Source: Yinghuangia elevatio (GTDB lineage Bacteria; Actinomycetota; Actinomycetes; Streptomycetales; Streptomycetaceae). From it: DNA of 32,921 nt. The stretch lies in NCBI RefSeq assembly GCF_040649515.1, contig NZ_JBEZFP010000104.1, positions 1 through 32,921 of the forward strand. Direction: 5' to 3'. The notes beneath the pieces were generated by a model. That model saw only the letters and a program-made list of their open reading frames with translations, had not been told where the DNA came from and made no database searches. The translations under genes and the position numbers were made by a program. Of this stretch, positions 7,897-15,767 are shown piece by piece. How positions within the stretch are numbered: position 1 is the first letter of the stretch; the number at the start of each line of letters is the position of its first letter.

Positions 7897-9534
7897 CTAC
7901 CGGTCGTCGGCGTCCGCACGTGGCGAACGACGTCCCGTCGCCACGCGTAGTGCCGTGCGTCCTACGCCGAGGCGGTCGGCGTGCAGCGCGGCGCGGGCGG
8001 CGTTGGCTCCGCACGCTCCGTGGACGCCTCCTCCGGGGTGCGCTGACGCGGAGGCCAGGAACATGCGACGGACCGGAGTCCTTGCGCGTCCCGAGCCGGG
8101 GACCGGGCGGAAGACCAGTTGCTGGTGGACGCCGGCGGTTCCGCCGTTGAGCGCTCCGCCCACCAGGTTCTCGTCCTCGGTTTCGAGGGTGTGCGGGGAC
8201 AGGATGCGGCGAGACCTGATCCGGGAGCGGAAGCCGGGCGCGAACGTCTCCACGCGCGCTTCCAGGCGGTCCGCGTACGCCTGCGCCTCTGCGCGATCCC
8301 AACGTCCGGCCAGTTGTCCGCCGAGGTCTTCGGTCACGTGCCGGGGAACGTGCGTGTACGCCCATGCCGACTCGGTGCCGGCGGGGGAGCGCGTCGGGTC
8401 GGTCGTGGTCATCTGGCCCAGCAGCAGGAAGGGGAGTGCGGGCAGTCGGCCCGTGGCCACCTGCACGGCGTAGTCGGAGAGTTCGCCGAGGTCGCCGGCG
8501 AGATGGACGGTACCGGCCTGCCCGGCGCCGGGCGCGGTCCACGGGATCGGGCCGTCCAGGGCCCAGTCGACCTTGAAGGTCCCCAGGTCCCAGTGGAACC
8601 TGCGCATGTCGTCACGCAGCCGGACAGGCAGGTCGTCCCAGGACACCAGGCCGCCGTACAGCGCCGGCGCCGCGACGTCGGCGAGTACCGCCCGGCGTGC
8701 CCGCACGGCGTCCCCGTCCGCGGTGCGTACGCCCAACGCCGTGCCGCCCCGCACCACGACCGACGTCACCCGCGAACCGCACCGCACCACGCCGCCCTTG
8801 GACTCCAGCCGGCCGACCAGCGCGTCGGTGAGCGCGCCGGCACCGCCGACCGGCGCGGGCCAGCCGTGCTGTTGACCGAGCATCGCCAGCAGCCAGCCGA
8901 AGGCCGCGCTCGGCACCGCCTCCGGCAGCAGGTCCGCGTGCAGCGCGCACCCGGCCAGCAGCATCGTGGCGCCGATGTCGGAGAACTCTTCCTCGCCCAG
9001 CCGGCGCACCGGCAATGCCATCATGCGGGCGAAGCGCAGCCCGTCCGCGACGCCCAGTCGTCGCGCAAGCGCCGAGCCGGAGCGCAGCGGCGGAAACGGC
9101 GCCAGAAGCGCGTTCACCAGATGCGGGTCCAGCCGCTGCCACAACGCCGACAGTCGGGTCCAGCCCTCGGCGTCCTCGGCGCCGAAGTCGTGCGCCAGTC
9201 CGGCCACGGTCGCCTCGACACCGCGGCGCAGTACGGCGCAGCGTCCGTCGGCCAGAGGATGTGCGAGCACCGCAGGAGCATGGGACCACTGCAGGCCGAA
9301 CTCGTGCAGGTCCAGGGCCCCGACCACGGGCGAGGCCGCGGCAAGCGGGTGGAACGAGCTGAAAAGGTCGTTGACGAAGTCCGGGTGTACGCCGCGGTCG
9401 CTGCGGACCGCCCCGCCCGGCACCTCCTCGGCCTCCTGCACCACGACCCGCCACCCGTGGTCCGCCAGGATGTTTGCGGCGACCAATCCGTTGGGACCCG
9501 AGCCGATGACGACCGCGTCAGCCTCGTCGGCCAC
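7897..9534 (-). CDS. FAD-dependent oxidoreductase, phytoene desaturase-like (NAD(P)/FAD-binding)
   Basis: This 545-residue flavoprotein begins with the dinucleotide-binding motif GSGPNGLVAAN (11-21) followed by the EAEEVPGGAVRS segment typical of phytoene dehydrogenase/CrtI-like oxidoreductases. It ends with the second flavin-binding stretch ASAHPGGGVHGACGANAA near residue 515. Such proteins oxidise or isomerise isoprenoid or other lipid-like substrates, but most actinobacterial members of this branch are uncharacterised; no carotenoid genes are nearby. The GTG start at 9534 has GAGGGG about 5 nt upstream and overlaps the end of the SRPBCC gene by 17 bp, indicating translational coupling. The pair probably shares the promoter at 10031-10055. 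Confidence 0.88.
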   Translation of the reverse strand: MADEADAVVIGSGPNGLVAANILADHGWRVVVQEAEEVPGGAVRSDRGVHPDFVNDLFSSFHPLAAASPVVGALDLHEFGLQWSHAPAVLAHPLADGRCAVLRRGVEATVAGLAHDFGAEDAEGWTRLSALWQRLDPHLVNALLAPFPPLRSGSALARRLGVADGLRFARMMALPVRRLGEEEFSDIGATMLLAGCALHADLLPEAVPSAAFGWLLAMLGQQHGWPAPVGGAGALTDALVGRLESKGGVVRCGSRVTSVVVRGGTALGVRTADGDAVRARRAVLADVAAPALYGGLVSWDDLPVRLRDDMRRFHWDLGTFKVDWALDGPIPWTAPGAGQAGTVHLAGDLGELSDYAVQVATGRLPALPFLLLGQMTTTDPTRSPAGTESAWAYTHVPRHVTEDLGGQLAGRWDRAEAQAYADRLEARVETFAPGFRSRIRSRRILSPHTLETEDENLVGGALNGGTAGVHQQLVFRPVPGSGRARTPVRRMFLASASAHPGGGVHGACGANAARAALHADRLGVGRTALRVATGRRSPRADADDR

Positions 9535-10021
9535 GGTGCCCCTCGGCGTCCGTGCCGGATGCCGCGAAGGTGCGCTCGTGCGCGGCGCGTGCCGCTTCTT
9601 CCGCGACCCGCGCAAGGTTGTGCAGCATCTTGCGGTTGCGCAGGTGCAGCAGGAACTCCCCCGGCGGGCCGTGCAAGCGGGCGGCGGGGCCGCGAAGCGG
9701 GTGCTCGTCGACCAGGACCAGGGTCCCGGTGTCCCACGGCAGCAGTTCGATGCCGATGCGGGCGGTGCCGAACGGCGGCGCCATGGCTTCCAGCTCGAGC
9801 CGCTTCCCGGGGTCGCAGAGGCGGACGACACACTCGTCCTGGAACGTCACCGGTCCCAGCCCGACGGTGTAGACCAGTCGGGCGTGCTCCTGGGGCCAAG
9901 CGGGATCGGCGCGATCGATGCGCCGGGTCCCCACGACCCATTCCGCGTACCGGTGCGGGTCCGCGAGCACGTCCCACACCCGACTCGGACTCGCATCGAT
10001 CAAGTGCTGTCGTCGCGCCAT
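9518..10021 (-). CDS. SRPBCC (START/Bet v 1-like) family protein
   Basis: This 167-residue protein has the SRPBCC signature: an N-terminal strand, then the helix ASPSRVWDVLADPHRYAEWV (10-29). Alternating strands follow (LVYTVGLGPVTFQDECVV), with a long C-terminal helix ending in LHNLARVAEEAARAAHER. These helix-grip proteins bind hydrophobic ligands in a central cavity, so it may bind or present the substrate of the overlapping FAD oxidoreductase. Its only GGGAGG lies 16 nt before the ATG, too far for normal use. A stress-type -10 (GGGTAC) ends 9 nt before the ATG, suggesting a nearly leaderless transcript. Divergent to the SDR at 10188. Confidence 0.85.
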   Translation of the reverse strand: MARRQHLIDASPSRVWDVLADPHRYAEWVVGTRRIDRADPAWPQEHARLVYTVGLGPVTFQDECVVRLCDPGKRLELEAMAPPFGTARIGIELLPWDTGTLVLVDEHPLRGPAARLHGPPGEFLLHLRNRKMLHNLARVAEEAARAAHERTFAASGTDAEGHRGRRG

Positions 10022-10030
10022 GATCGGCGG

Positions 10031-10055
10031 GTACCCGCCTCCCGGGCGGTTATCC
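10031..10055 (-). promoter_or_regulatory. SigB-type promoter element, SRPBCC/FAD operon
   Basis: Read on the minus strand: GGAT, 15 nt, GGGTAC; the -10 ends 9 nt before the ATG at 10021. It matches the published Streptomyces SigB consensus GNNT-N14-16-GGGTA(C/T) exactly. Confidence 0.6.
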
Positions 10056-10118
10056 CTACGACCGGCGTACCCGCCCTGGGGTGTGCGGCCGGAGTTCTCG
10101 GCCGCGGCGGGGTGCTCT

Positions 10119-10143
10119 GCGTGGGTCCGGCCGAGACGGGTAG
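10119..10143 (+). promoter_or_regulatory. SigB-type promoter element, SDR
   Basis: GCGT, 15 nt, GGGTAG; the -10 ends 44 nt before the GTG at 10188. It is divergent to the SRPBCC element, so both transcripts would share one control region. Confidence 0.6.
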
Positions 10144-10187
10144 CAGCGCGGCAGACCGGTCGGAAACGATCTTCCGGAGGGCGCGGC

Positions 10188-11042
10188 GTGCGAAGCTTCG
10201 ACAAGCGAGTGGCCGCGGTCACCGGTGCGGGCTCAGGCATCGGACGGGCTCTGGCCGTGCGACTCGCCCGACGCGGCGCCCTGCCGGCCCTCGCCGATAT
10301 CGACGGCGAGGCGGTTCGCGCCACTGCCGAGGCGATCGAGCGGGTGTGCCCGGGCAGCCGTCTCCTGGTGACCGAACTGGACGTCGCGGACCGCGCGGCG
10401 GTGCAGGCCTGGGCGGACGAGGTCGCGGGCCGCTTCGGCCGCGTCGACCTGGTGGTCAACAACGCGGGGGTGGGTGTGGTGGCGCCCGTGGAGGATGCCG
10501 CCTGGGACGACGTCGAATGGCTGATGAACGTGAACTTCTGGGGGGTGGTGCACGGCTCGAAAGCCTTTCTCCCCTATCTCAAGCGCTCCGACGATGGTCA
10601 CCTCGTCAACATGGCCAGCGTGTTCGGCCTGGTAGGCGTACCGGCCATGAGCGCGTACTGCGCTTCCAAGTCCGCCGTGTGCGGATTCACCGAGGCCCTG
10701 CGCCAGGAGGTGCGGTTGTCGCGGTCCGGCGTACGCGTGACCACGGTGCTGCCGGGCGGCGTGAGTTCCGCGTTCGCCCGCTCCGTGCGGACTTCGCCCC
10801 AGGTGGACGCCGACGCCCTTGCCGCCATCAGCAGTCGTGTCGCGGCCACCACGCCCGAACAAGCAGCCCGCGCGATCCTCCGCGGCGTCAAGCGAAACCG
10901 TGCCCGGGTGCACGTGGGGCCGGACGCGTACGTCATCGACTGGGCGTGGCGTCTGCTCGGCGTCGGCGTCGAGCCGTTCGCCCGCGGTATCGCCGCACGG
11001 CTGTTGCCGTTGCCGTGGGCGCCCGAGAGCCCCGAACCCTGA
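10188..11042 (+). CDS. Short-chain dehydrogenase/reductase (classical SDR)
   Basis: This 284-residue NAD(P)-dependent oxidoreductase carries the classical SDR motifs: TGAGSGIG (12-19) for the cofactor, NNAG (91-94), catalytic Ser144 in NMASVFG, and Tyr157/Lys161 in YCASK. ADIDGEAV after the second strand suggests an Asp at the cofactor-selecting position (NAD preference likely). Residues 255-284 form a hydrophobic/basic tail (WAWRLLGVGVEPF...) that may touch the membrane, as in several actinobacterial SDRs. The GTG start has CCGGAGG 7 nt upstream. It is divergent from the SRPBCC/FAD pair, a grouping that suggests a common lipid-like substrate. A short hairpin overlaps the stop. Confidence 0.9.
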   Translation: MRSFDKRVAAVTGAGSGIGRALAVRLARRGALPALADIDGEAVRATAEAIERVCPGSRLLVTELDVADRAAVQAWADEVAGRFGRVDLVVNNAGVGVVAPVEDAAWDDVEWLMNVNFWGVVHGSKAFLPYLKRSDDGHLVNMASVFGLVGVPAMSAYCASKSAVCGFTEALRQEVRLSRSGVRVTTVLPGGVSSAFARSVRTSPQVDADALAAISSRVAATTPEQAARAILRGVKRNRARVHVGPDAYVIDWAWRLLGVGVEPFARGIAARLLPLPWAPESPEP

Positions 11043-11055
11043 CGCTCCTGTCAGG
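11038..11055 (+). terminator. Short hairpin at the SDR stop
   Basis: CCTGAC (11038-11043) and GTCAGG (11050-11055) form a 6-bp stem with a 6-nt loop overlapping the TGA stop. It is a weak terminator candidate. Confidence 0.35.
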
Positions 11056-11258
11056 CGTTGTCGGCACGGATGACCACCAGTTCCTCTTCCCGGCAGCCCG
11101 GTTCGACGAGCCCGACCGCTTCGAGGTAGGAGACGGCTCCGCGGCCGGAGGCTGTTGGCGCGGGCCGTCCACACGGCGGAGCGGGCGATGTCGAGGGCGG
11201 TGACCCGGCAGCGGTTCTCGGAGGCATCGGCGATGGCCAGGGCCACCGCGCCGGCATC
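11051..11258 (-). pseudogene. Remnant of a SAM-dependent methyltransferase gene
   Basis: Two minus-strand pieces in different frames look like one broken methyltransferase. From 11258 to about 11154 the frame reads DAGAVALAIADASENRCRVT then ALDIARSAVWTARANS, the motif I/II region of PrmC/HemK-type enzymes (normally GTGSGAVALALA...VTAVDIS..A). From about 11143 to 11051 another frame reads SYLEAVGLVEPGCREEELVV, typical of the C-terminus of the same family. The catalytic middle and the N-terminus are missing. No start codon or ribosome binding site fits. The remnant lies between the SDR and the molybdoenzyme promoter. The assignment rests on recalled family patterns. Confidence 0.55.
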
Positions 11259-11317
11259 GCACACTGGTGAGGGCGTGCCCGGCAAGTTCGCGGGCACGCG
11301 TCAGTCGGCAGGTCGGG

Positions 11318-11342
11318 GTGTGAGCGGGTGCGCGCCGGGTAT
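11318..11342 (+). promoter_or_regulatory. SigB-type promoter element, molybdoenzyme operon
   Basis: GTGT, 15 nt, GGGTAT; the -10 ends 43 nt before the GTG at 11386. It is an exact match to the GNNT-N14-16-GGGTA(C/T) consensus. Confidence 0.6.
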
Positions 11343-11385
11343 CGGGGAGCGGTCGGCAGGGTCCCCGAGGCTTGGGAGGCGGGCG

Positions 11386-13872
11386 GTGGAGCCGTCGCAG
11401 GACCGTATCGCGCATCCGTGGGGGAGCCGTGTGCCGCACGGGCGGCACCGCCCGTGGCCCGGGCGGGTGGACATGTTCCTGGCGGACGGCGTGGAGCCGG
11501 GGAGCGTGCAGCGCTGGGTGCAGGCGGCGTCGATCCTGCACTCGGACGGCGACGCGATGGACATCGCGGTTGTCGACGGCCGCATGGTGGGGGTGCGGGG
11601 ACGTTCGGTGGACCGGGTCAACCGGGGACGGCTCGGCCCGAAGGACCTGTTCGGCTGGCAGGCGAACGCGTCCCCGGACCGCTTGACGCGTCCGTTGGTG
11701 CGGCGCGACGGGCGGCTGGTCGAGACCGACTGGGACACGGCGATGGAGCTGGTGGCCTCGCGTTCGCGCGAGCTCGTCGACGATCACGGGCCCGGGGCGA
11801 TCGGCTTCTACACCTCCGGGCAGTTGTTCCTGGAGGAGTACTACACGCTCGCGGTGCTCGCCCGGGCCGGCATCGGAACGAATCACCTGGACGGCAACAC
11901 GCGTCTGTGCACGGCGACAGCGGCCGAGGCCCTGAAGGAATCCTTCGGGTGCGACGGGCAGCCCGGCAGCTACGACGACATCGACCACGCCGACGTGATC
12001 GCGCTGTTCGGCCACAACCTGGCCGAGACCCAGCCGGTGCAGTGGATGCGCGTACTGGACCGGTTGGAGGGACAGGACCCGCCGCGACTGGTGTGCGTGG
12101 ACCCGCGTCCCACACCGGTGGCACGTCGCGCGGCGGTGCACCTGGCGCCGCGCCCCGGCACCAACGTGGCGCTGCTCAACGCGCTGCTGCACGAGATCGT
12201 CCGGCACGGGTGGGTGGATCACGACTACATCGCCGCGCACACCGTCGGGTTCGACGAACTGACGGACCAGGTCAAGGACTGCACCCCGCAGTGGGCTGCC
12301 GCCATCTGCGATGTACCGGCCCGGCTGATCGGAGAAGCGGCGGAGGTGCTGGGCACGGCCGAGGCGCTGCTGTCCACGGTGCTGCAGGGGGTGTACCAGT
12401 CGCATCAGGCGACCGCCGCCGCGGTGCAGGTCAACAACCTGCACCTGATCCGCGGCATGCTCGGCCGCCCCGGTGCCGGGGTGCTGCAGATGAACGGCCA
12501 GCCCACCGCGCAGAACACCCGCGAATGCGGCGCGAACGGGGACCTACCCGGCTTCCGCAACTGGCAGAACGACGCGCACGTCGCCGACCTGGCCGCGGTC
12601 TGGAACGTGGAACCCGACACCATTCCCCACTACGCGCCGCCTACCCACGCGATGCAGATGTTCCGGTACGCCGAGCAGGGCTCGATCCGCATGCTGTGGA
12701 TCAGCGGCACCAACCCGGCCGTGTCCCTGCCGGAGCTGTCCCGGATCCGGTCGATCCTGTCCGGGGAACGGCTGTTCACCGTGGTGCAGGACCTCTACCT
12801 CACGGAGACCGCCCAACTCGCCGACGTGGTGCTTCCGGCCGCGACGTGGGGCGAGAAGACCGGCACGTTCACCAACGCCGACCGCACGGTCCACCTGTGC
12901 GCGAAGGCCGTCGAACCGCCGGGCGACGCGAAACCCGATCTGGAGATCTTCCTCGACTACGCCCGCCGCATGGACTTCCGCGACAAGGACGACCGGCCGC
13001 TGATCAGCTGGCACGACCCCGAGTCCGCGTTCGAGGCGTGGAAGCGCTGCAGCGCGGGACGGCCCTGCGACTACACCGGCCTCTCGTACGCCGTGCTCCG
13101 CGACGGCAGCGGCATCCAGTGGCCGTGCAACGACCGGGCCCCGAACGGCACCGAACGCCTCTACACGCACGGCATCAACTGGGCGCACCCGGACGTCTGC
13201 GAGAGCTACGGCAAGGACCTGGTCACCGGCGCCGCAAACGACGTCGTCGAGTACCGCTCGCTTAACCCGCAGGGAAAGGCGGTCGTCAAGGCCGCGGAAT
13301 ACCTGCCGCCCCACGAGTCACCCGGCGAGGAACACCCGTTCCATCTCACCACCGGGCGCACCCTCTACCACTTCCACACCCGCACCAAGACCGCGCGGGC
13401 CCCGCAGCTCGACGCCGCGGCACCCGAACCGTGGGTGGAGATCTCGGACGACGACGCACGGCAACTCGGCTACGGCGAGGGCGACCTCGTCGAGGTCACC
13501 ACGCCCCGCGGTGCCCTCCAGGCCCGGCTGCGTGTCTCGGACCTGCGGCCCGGAGTGCTGTTCGTCCCGTTCCACTACGGCTACTGGGACACCCCGGGTG
13601 GGTCCGGCCCCGACGGATCCACGCCGCCGCGAGCGGCCAACGAAGCCACCGTCACCGACTGGGACCCGGTGTCGAAACAGCCGATGTTCAAGACCGCCGC
13701 GGCGAGCCTTCGGCTGGTCCGGCGCGGCGACGGACGGCCCTCGCCCGCGCCCACCACCACCGCCTCCGCCCCGGCCGTCACGGGTGCCGCGCCGGACACC
13801 GCAGGCGGGCCCGCGGCACACGTGTCGCAGACCCCGGACACCAACTGGGACGGCCGAGGAGACGGACGGTGA
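11386..13872 (+). CDS. Molybdopterin oxidoreductase (NapA/FdhF-like) lacking iron-sulfur ligands
   Basis: This 828-residue member of the DMSO reductase superfamily has a bis-MGD-binding core (about 60-640) and a C-terminal molydopterin-binding beta-barrel domain (about 640-780, beginning HPFHLTTGRTLYHFH). The Mo-ligating position is Cys175 in GNTRLCTATAA, as in NapA/formate dehydrogenase-type enzymes. The N-terminal [4Fe-4S] motif C-x2-C-x3-C-xn-C is replaced by Ser49, His52, Asp56 and Gly84, while the following Lys86 and SPDRLTRPL are kept, so a normal cluster cannot form. No Tat signal is seen; a cytosolic location is likely. The GTG start has GGGAGG 6 nt upstream. The tail (790-828) is Pro/Ala/Thr-rich. 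It overlaps the next gene by GTGA and has a SigB-type promoter. The substrate is unknown. Confidence 0.9.
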   Translation: MEPSQDRIAHPWGSRVPHGRHRPWPGRVDMFLADGVEPGSVQRWVQAASILHSDGDAMDIAVVDGRMVGVRGRSVDRVNRGRLGPKDLFGWQANASPDRLTRPLVRRDGRLVETDWDTAMELVASRSRELVDDHGPGAIGFYTSGQLFLEEYYTLAVLARAGIGTNHLDGNTRLCTATAAEALKESFGCDGQPGSYDDIDHADVIALFGHNLAETQPVQWMRVLDRLEGQDPPRLVCVDPRPTPVARRAAVHLAPRPGTNVALLNALLHEIVRHGWVDHDYIAAHTVGFDELTDQVKDCTPQWAAAICDVPARLIGEAAEVLGTAEALLSTVLQGVYQSHQATAAAVQVNNLHLIRGMLGRPGAGVLQMNGQPTAQNTRECGANGDLPGFRNWQNDAHVADLAAVWNVEPDTIPHYAPPTHAMQMFRYAEQGSIRMLWISGTNPAVSLPELSRIRSILSGERLFTVVQDLYLTETAQLADVVLPAATWGEKTGTFTNADRTVHLCAKAVEPPGDAKPDLEIFLDYARRMDFRDKDDRPLISWHDPESAFEAWKRCSAGRPCDYTGLSYAVLRDGSGIQWPCNDRAPNGTERLYTHGINWAHPDVCESYGKDLVTGAANDVVEYRSLNPQGKAVVKAAEYLPPHESPGEEHPFHLTTGRTLYHFHTRTKTARAPQLDAAAPEPWVEISDDDARQLGYGEGDLVEVTTPRGALQARLRVSDLRPGVLFVPFHYGYWDTPGGSGPDGSTPPRAANEATVTDWDPVSKQPMFKTAAASLRLVRRGDGRPSPAPTTTASAPAVTGAAPDTAGGPAAHVSQTPDTNWDGRGDGR

Positions 13873-14354
13873 AGGGCTTCACGATCGTGCTGCGCGCCCT
13901 GCACCGCGGCGAAGGAGACCTGGCGAGAGCCCTGGTGACCGCAGCCGAACACCACCGGAATGAGCACGAGTTCCACCACGTGGCCACCGACGTCGCCCGC
14001 TGGTCCCGCGAGCACGTCCGCCGCCTTGCCGCGGTCGCCGCCGACTGCGGCCTCGACCTCGGCGACGCTCCGGAGGCCGCCGGTCTCCTTCCTGCGCGGC
14101 GCCGGGAGGAGCCCGATGTCACGGGTCACCACGCCGAGCCCGGACTACTCCTCCTACGTGATCTGCGCGACCTGCACCTGCACGCCGCCGAGAACTCCCT
14201 GCACTGGGAGATGCTCGCCCAGGCCGCGCAAGCGGCACGCGAGCAGCAACTCCTCGCCCTGGCAACCGCCTGCCACCCGCAGACGCTCCGTCAGATGCGC
14301 TGGACCAACACCATGATCAAGACCCTCGCACCGCAAACGATCACGAGCCTCTGA
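13869..14354 (+). CDS. Small all-helical protein, possibly ferritin-like, coupled to the molybdoenzyme
   Basis: This 161-residue protein starts at a GTG that overlaps the stop of the molybdoenzyme (GTGA), so the two are translationally coupled and probably act together. It is predicted to be almost entirely helical, rich in His and Glu, with clusters such as EHHRNEHEFHH (about 27-37) and HLHAAENSLHWE (about 107-118). A ferritin-like or DUF892-like four-helix bundle is possible, and the His/Glu pairs could bind metal, but no exact di-iron ExxH pair set is clear. No signal peptide. Function unknown. A partner or electron-transfer role for the Fe-S-less molybdoenzyme is inference from gene order. 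Confidence 0.75.
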   Translation: MKGFTIVLRALHRGEGDLARALVTAAEHHRNEHEFHHVATDVARWSREHVRRLAAVAADCGLDLGDAPEAAGLLPARRREEPDVTGHHAEPGLLLLRDLRDLHLHAAENSLHWEMLAQAAQAAREQQLLALATACHPQTLRQMRWTNTMIKTLAPQTITSL

Positions 14355-14368
14355 CCTGCGGCGCAGGT
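14354..14368 (+). terminator. Possible weak terminator hairpin
   Basis: ACCTGC / GCAGGT around a 3-nt loop at the end of the helical protein gene. The stem is only 6 bp. Confidence 0.3.
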
Positions 14369-14400
14369 GCGCGCGGCGTCAGGATGCGGCATGCGAAAGG

Positions 14401-14455
14401 CCGTTCGGGGTGGAAGCCGTTCGGGGGAAGCCGTTCGGCGGTGGAAGCCGTTCGT
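14401..14455. repeat. Irregular short repeats of CCGTTCG(G/T)
   Basis: CCGTTCGG occurs at 14401, 14417 and 14431 and CCGTTCGT at 14448, each of the last three preceded by GGAAG, so a unit of 14-17 bp is repeated. A minus-strand stretch immediately to the right (about 14460-14640) has gene-like codon bias (for example LRRLPERPGLDGTIAAYPTL) but no start, so the repeat may lie at the end of a decayed gene. Confidence 0.5.
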
Positions 14456-14645
14456 GCGGTGAGCGGCGCGATGCGCGGTGACGGCTGCGTCGAGGGTGGG
14501 GTAGGCGGCGATGGTGCCGTCCAGGCCGGGGCGTTCCGGCAGGCGTCGCAGGTCGGCCGGGACGGCTGCCAGGCACACCGAGCCGCCGCCTCGAAGTGCT
14601 GCTCCACCGCCTGGAGCGGTTCCCGGGGCCGCGTACGGCGCGCCC

Positions 14646-15059
14646 TCAGGCGCGGTCTTCGGGTCCTGGCCGGTCGAGGTAGTTCGCGCGGCCCTCGTCG
14701 TCGATCGCGAAGGAGCCCGTGGGGATGATGCAGAATTCGTTTCCTTCCGGATCGGCCATCACCAGGAAGCCTCCGTCCGCGTACTGGTCCAGCCTCCGTC
14801 CGCCGAGCGCCTCCGCCCGGCGTTGCTCGGCTTCGGGGTCGGACGAACTGATGTCCATGTGCACCCGGTTCTTGCCCGGCTTGGGTGTCTCCGTCCGCTG
14901 GAAGCCCAGCGCGAGCCCGTTCTCCCGGCGCAACCAGACGTACGGTCCGCCACGCCCGACGACCGGTCTGCCGAGCAACGCGGACCAGAACGCGGCCAGT
15001 CGTTCGGGGTCTTGGGCATCGACGACGAGCGCGTTGACCTGCACGGGGGAGTCCGTCAT
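14646..15059 (-). CDS. VOC (glyoxalase/bleomycin-resistance-like) family protein
   Basis: This 137-residue protein has a complete vicinal-oxygen-chelate fold. The N-terminal half carries VNALVVDAQDPERLAAFWSALLGR, and the metal-side His of NRVHMDIS lies near 67. The C-terminal half has DPEGNEFCIIP with the usual Glu. It is cytosolic and probably metal-binding; the substrate is unknown. The ATG has GGAAG 7 nt upstream. A SigB-type element (GCAT-N16-GGGTAG) lies at 15108-15133, pointing to stress control. It diverges from the small gene at 15294. Confidence 0.88.
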   Translation of the reverse strand: MTDSPVQVNALVVDAQDPERLAAFWSALLGRPVVGRGGPYVWLRRENGLALGFQRTETPKPGKNRVHMDISSSDPEAEQRRAEALGGRRLDQYADGGFLVMADPEGNEFCIIPTGSFAIDDEGRANYLDRPGPEDRA

Positions 15060-15107
15060 GTTCGATCTTCCGGGAGTTGGCGCGGTGCTTCTCGGCTCGG
15101 CCCGCTG

Positions 15108-15133
15108 CTACCCCTGTTCGGTTCGGTTGATGC
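15108..15133 (-). promoter_or_regulatory. SigB-type promoter element, VOC gene
   Basis: Read on the minus strand: GCAT, 16 nt, GGGTAG; the -10 ends 48 nt before the ATG at 15059. Confidence 0.55.
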
Positions 15134-15293
15134 CATGGGGAAGTCCACCCCTCCGCGCCGCGGCCCGGTGCGCAGCCAAGCGCGGTCGGGCCCGACAAGA
15201 TAGGGGTGGCTGCGCCGCAGTCGACGTACACAAGGCCGCGGAGCGCCCCGAGCCGGGCCGGCCGCCTGCGAACGCTGTCCGAGGAGCACTTCC

Positions 15294-15569
15294 ATGACGG
15301 ACCCCGCCACACCGCCTGGGGCTGACGCGCACTACCTCACCCACACCGCCCGTCTGTACGGTTGGACGGTGGCGGCGCACCACGACGGAAGTGTGCGCAT
15401 GTCCCTGCCCGATCGCACTGTCTGGGCCCACTTCGCCCCCGACGGCTCCTTCCGCTACGGCCGCGCCACCGGCCCGCACAGCTCCGACGCGGAACTGGAC
15501 ATGCGGCAAGTCCTGGACGTCCTCGAAAAGCACGGCATGCCGACCCCGCCCTCCCCCCGTCTGCCCTGA
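15294..15569 (+). CDS. Small hypothetical protein
   Basis: This 91-residue protein is not recognised. The ATG is preceded by GAGGAG at 7 nt and codon use is normal, so it is very likely real. It seems to be a small alpha/beta domain: a helix (HYLTHTARLYGW), then three strands (TVAAHHDGSVRMSLP, VWAHFAPDGSFRYGRA) and a C-terminal helix (ELDMRQVLDVLEKHG). No signal peptide, membrane segment or Cys. Comparable small proteins occur in Streptomyces as hypotheticals. It diverges from the VOC gene. Confidence 0.75.
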   Translation: MTDPATPPGADAHYLTHTARLYGWTVAAHHDGSVRMSLPDRTVWAHFAPDGSFRYGRATGPHSSDAELDMRQVLDVLEKHGMPTPPSPRLP

Positions 15570-15716
15570 CGCAAGGGGCGGTTGCGCAGCACCCGCGAGC
15601 AACAGGTCCGCGTAGCGCTCATCGGCGTCCTGCCTCGTCGCGCGCGATCCGCGGCCGAAGCCGCCGTCCACGCTGCCGGCCTTTGCAGTGGCGCGGAGTC
15701 TGTCGTGTACGTCGGC

Positions 15717-15741
15717 GCGTGCCTCCGGCGCGAGGGGGTAG
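15717..15741 (+). promoter_or_regulatory. SigB-type promoter element, small gene at 15768
   Basis: GCGT, 15 nt, GGGTAG; the -10 ends 26 nt before the ATG at 15768, leaving a short leader containing GGAGGT. Confidence 0.55.
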
Positions 15742-15767
15742 CCGCGGAGCAGACGGAGGTGTCCGAC

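Noticed and set aside
8119..10023. 634-codon plus-strand open frame opposite the FAD oxidoreductase and SRPBCC genes
   Set aside because: Antisense shadow; the composition is that of complemented actinobacterial codons, and both real genes carry clear motifs.
10022..10040. GGCGGGTACCCGCC palindrome as an operator
   Set aside because: The same bases are better explained as the -10 of the SRPBCC promoter; symmetry may be coincidental in GC-rich DNA.
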